From positions 1,302,001 through 1,366,000 of the forward strand of contig CP060294.1 of assembly GCA_014302835.1 (NCBI GenBank): DNA of 64,000 bases, written 5' to 3'. The position numbers were made by a program, and so were the translations under genes. The notes below the pieces were generated by a model. It saw only the letters and a list, made by a program, of their open reading frames with translations. It was not told the DNA's origin and made no database searches. Position 1 is the first letter of the stretch; each line of letters opens with the position of its first letter. Shown here in pieces: positions 62,141 through 64,000 of this stretch. Origin of the DNA: Pedobacter sp. PAMC26386. Its GTDB lineage: Bacteria > Bacteroidota > Bacteroidia > Sphingobacteriales > Sphingobacteriaceae.

Positions 62141-63016
62141 TCAGGCTCTTAACAAATGATTCTTTAAATGTAACAACGCTGGATTTGGGTTGTCTTTCCT
62201 GCTGAGCATAATTAATGGAACCGTTTCTTTGGCATTTTCAAGAGGAATGAATTTTAAATTAAGCGCATATCCCGGTTCCACCTGTTCAGGCAAAAGAGAA
62301 ATGCCAAAGCCACTTTCAACAAGCTTTAAGACAGAATTCAGCTGAGAAGCATGATGTGCTATTTGTGGCGTAAAACCGGAATTTGAACAGAGTACTAAGA
62401 AACTGTCAAATATAGTCGGGCCACATTCACGTGCAAAAGTTATAAATTGTTCATTGATTAATTCTTTAACAGATATAATTTTTTTGCTTGATAATGAATG
62501 ATCTATGGGTATTACTGCTACGAATGGTTCTGACAGAATGAGTTGTTCTTCTAATTTTTGAGGGTGAAGCCAGGTCCTGACAAAAGCAACATCAAGAGTG
62601 CCATTATTCAGTTCATGGACCAAACTATGGTTTGGTAATTCTTCAAACTGTAAATTTAGATGAGGAAGACTTTTTGTGAAAGCTGATAACAGTGAAGGAA
62701 GTTTACTGTGCATCACAGCGCCGACATAACCAATTCTTAGCGTACCGGTTTCACCTTGCCCATAAATTGCCAGACGCTTTTTTGCAGTTTGCATTTGGAG
62801 GATCATTTGTTTTGCATCCTGTAAAAAATCAAGGCCGGCAGGAGTGAGGATAACCATTTTTTTTGTCCGCTCAAAAAGTAAAACACCAAGGTCATTTTCT
62901 ATTTGCTGGATCATTCTACTCAATGGGGGCTGAGAAATATGTAACCTTTCCGCTGCTCGTCCAAAGTGAAGCTCTTCTGCTAAAACCAGAAAGTAATTCA
63001 GATGTCTTAAATCCAT
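62141..63016 (-). CDS. LysR-type transcriptional regulator
   Basis: A 291-residue protein. The helix-turn-helix (1-60) is MDLRHLNYFLVLAEELHFGRAAERLHISQPPLSRMIQQIE with DLGVLLFERT, followed by the effector-binding domain (about 90-291) with LRIGYVGAVMHSKLPSLL and ISLLPEQVEPGY. LysR proteins act as tetramers and usually control the divergent neighbour, here the RidA-fusion gene, 92 bases away. A 10-bp inverted repeat in the gap is a good binding site. The inducer is unknown. Confidence 0.93.
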   Translation of the reverse strand: MDLRHLNYFLVLAEELHFGRAAERLHISQPPLSRMIQQIENDLGVLLFERTKKMVILTPAGLDFLQDAKQMILQMQTAKKRLAIYGQGETGTLRIGYVGAVMHSKLPSLLSAFTKSLPHLNLQFEELPNHSLVHELNNGTLDVAFVRTWLHPQKLEEQLILSEPFVAVIPIDHSLSSKKIISVKELINEQFITFARECGPTIFDSFLVLCSNSGFTPQIAHHASQLNSVLKLVESGFGISLLPEQVEPGYALNLKFIPLENAKETVPLIMLSRKDNPNPALLHLKNHLLRA

Positions 63017-63019
63017 ATT

Positions 63020-63058
63020 AATACTATTTAGGTATGGTAAGGTGACAAAAATAGTATT
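63020..63058. promoter_or_regulatory. Inverted repeat operator for LysR
   Basis: Perfect 10-bp arms AATACTATTT (63020-63029) and AAATAGTATT (63049-63058), 19 bases apart, in the LysR / RidA-fusion divergent gap. The left arm nearly touches the LysR start. Confidence 0.5.
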
Positions 63059-63079
63059 TTAGGTATTAGAATGGAAATG

Positions 63080-63087
63080 TAATTTTG
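63080..63087 (+). promoter_or_regulatory. -7 box of the RidA-fusion gene
   Basis: TAATTTTG is a perfect TAnnTTTG match, 22 bases before the start codon, with TTTT (63057-63060) 19 bases upstream at the -33 place, overlapping the right arm of the inverted repeat. Confidence 0.5.
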
Positions 63088-63108
63088 TATGAATTCATTG
63101 CTCAATAG

Positions 63109-63942
63109 ATGGAAAAAATACTGTTCACGCTTTTGTTAATTTACTCGTCTTGTATAATGGCACAACCTAAAGAAAACCTGGTTAAGGCATTGCCTTTCAG
63201 TGAAGTTAAACCCGCTAAAGATTTCATTTTCATCTCTGGACAGGTTGGCATTGATAGTTTAAGTAGTAAATTAGTAAATAGTACTTTTAAGGCTGATGTA
63301 CATCTGGTTATGAAAAACATGGAATATTTGTTCCAACAGTGTAACCTAGGTTTTGATGACTGTGAGTGTAACTATTTACCTGAAATTATGGATAATTATA
63401 CGTTGACTAACCAGATCTACAGCACCTATTTTAAAGCTGATTTTCCAGCCAGGGTCTGTATCGCAGTAGCTGATATTCCAGCAAAAGCAAATATTGAAAT
63501 TGCTGCTACAGCACTGAACCACCGAAGTTCTTCCATAGAAAATAAACGGGTGATCAGGCGGTTTTTAGAAGAGGTACGTTCTGGGAGGAGTCCTGAACAG
63601 GCAGCTTTATTTATGGCTGATACTGTATTGGCGCATCAGCTCAATGCCGAGGGAGAGTCAACGGTTAAAAGAACTCCTTCGGATTATACGGAACATGTAA
63701 AAGAGTTCCTTTCCCTGTATGGTAACTTTCAATTTGAAATAACTGAGCTGATCGCAGAAGATGATAAAGTTTATGCGCGGTGGAAGCAGACAGGGAGACA
63801 CCTGGGGACGATTGACTGGCACCCGGCGACAGGAAAACAATTAATTGAAATTTCGAGCGTGGTGTATAGATTGGAAGGAGGTAAAATCGTGGAGTACTGG
63901 ATTCAAATAGACCGTTTAGGACTTGAAAAACAGTTGAAATAA
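63109..63942 (+). CDS. Exported RidA-like / SnoaL-like fusion protein
   Basis: A 277-residue protein with a signal peptide (residues 1-19, SSCIMAQ). Residues about 25-140 are a RidA (YjgF/YER057c/UK114) domain, with DFIFISGQVGIDSLSSKLV, NQIYSTYFKADFPARVCIAVADIPAKANIEI; the Arg of PARV is the active-site residue of RidA deaminases. Residues about 150-277 form a SnoaL/ester-cyclase-like cone, ending SVVYRLEGGKIVEYWIQIDRLG. RidA normally hydrolyses reactive imines in the cytoplasm; export and the fusion are uncommon. It is divergent from a LysR gene, which may control it. Activity is not known. Confidence 0.8.
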   Translation: MEKILFTLLLIYSSCIMAQPKENLVKALPFSEVKPAKDFIFISGQVGIDSLSSKLVNSTFKADVHLVMKNMEYLFQQCNLGFDDCECNYLPEIMDNYTLTNQIYSTYFKADFPARVCIAVADIPAKANIEIAATALNHRSSSIENKRVIRRFLEEVRSGRSPEQAALFMADTVLAHQLNAEGESTVKRTPSDYTEHVKEFLSLYGNFQFEITELIAEDDKVYARWKQTGRHLGTIDWHPATGKQLIEISSVVYRLEGGKIVEYWIQIDRLGLEKQLK

Positions 63943-63978
63943 AAAAGCTGCATGTATTATTCATACGCGCAGCTTTTT
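63942..63978. terminator. Intrinsic terminator after the RidA-fusion gene
   Basis: Stem AAAAAGCTGC (63942-63951) / GCAGCTTTTT (63969-63978), extended by a GTAT/ATAC inner stem, starts at the stop codon and ends in T. It can work in both directions. Confidence 0.88.
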
Positions 63979-64000
63979 GGTGAATCGGTTACTGGTTAAA

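Noticed and set aside
1..64000. CRISPR array, rRNA genes or replication origin
   Set aside because: No regularly spaced identical repeats with spacers, no rRNA-like sequence and no DnaA-box cluster were seen.

Overview
The window looks like a chromosome segment of a Bacteroidota bacterium of the Sphingobacteriaceae, most probably Pedobacter or a close relative. The signs are a SusC/SusD pair, several TonB-dependent receptors with a carboxypeptidase-like N-terminal domain, many lipoproteins whose signal ends in Cys-Lys-Lys, AT-rich DNA, weak ribosome binding sites, and promoters of the Bacteroidota form (TTG or TTTG, about 19-20 bases, TAnnTTTG). The genus is inferred from style only.

Layout. 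1-11 kb: the end of a sulfatase, a beta-helix lipoprotein, an outer membrane barrel protein, a beta-lactamase-like serine hydrolase, then SusC, SusD and a Tat-exported calcineurin-like phosphoesterase, which together look like a nutrient uptake locus. 11-21 kb: two paralogous GIN/DUF2807 exported proteins, each with the same 133-base upstream module and its own terminator, flanking about 9 kb that carries an AraC/MFS drug efflux pair, a GH127 arabinofuranosidase, a double-GNAT protein and an HxlR/hydrolase pair. 21-28.6 kb: an AlkZ/YcaQ DNA glycosylase, a DinB protein and a worn mobile-element zone ending at tRNA-Lys(TTT), with truncated integrase, excisionase-like and SusC pieces around one intact Oar-like receptor.

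28.7-34.5 kb is the most unusual part: a four-gene operon on the minus strand with three lipoproteins of the thiol-activated (cholesterol-dependent) cytolysin superfamily, two short and one long, and an S41 protease lipoprotein between them. It fits the two-component, protease-activated CDC-like (CDCL) antibacterial toxins of Bacteroidota, but with a duplicated short subunit and a built-in protease.

35-47 kb: an OmpR-type two-component system, then a long leader (11-bp direct repeats, a consensus -7 box, a 21-codon ORF whose stop lies in a hairpin, and an 82-codon ORF overlapping mgtC) ahead of mgtC, an unknown membrane protein, mgtA, an unlisted 49-codon membrane ORF and a heavy-metal RND efflux system. 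47-57 kb: a full urease operon (ureABCEFGD), a nickel permease, a urea channel and a TonB receptor, so the genes cover metal entry, metallocentre assembly, substrate entry and metal efflux. 57-64 kb: an AraC regulator, DUF3601, MgtE, BON and SH3 proteins, a DUF6266 protein, and a divergent LysR / RidA-SnoaL fusion pair.
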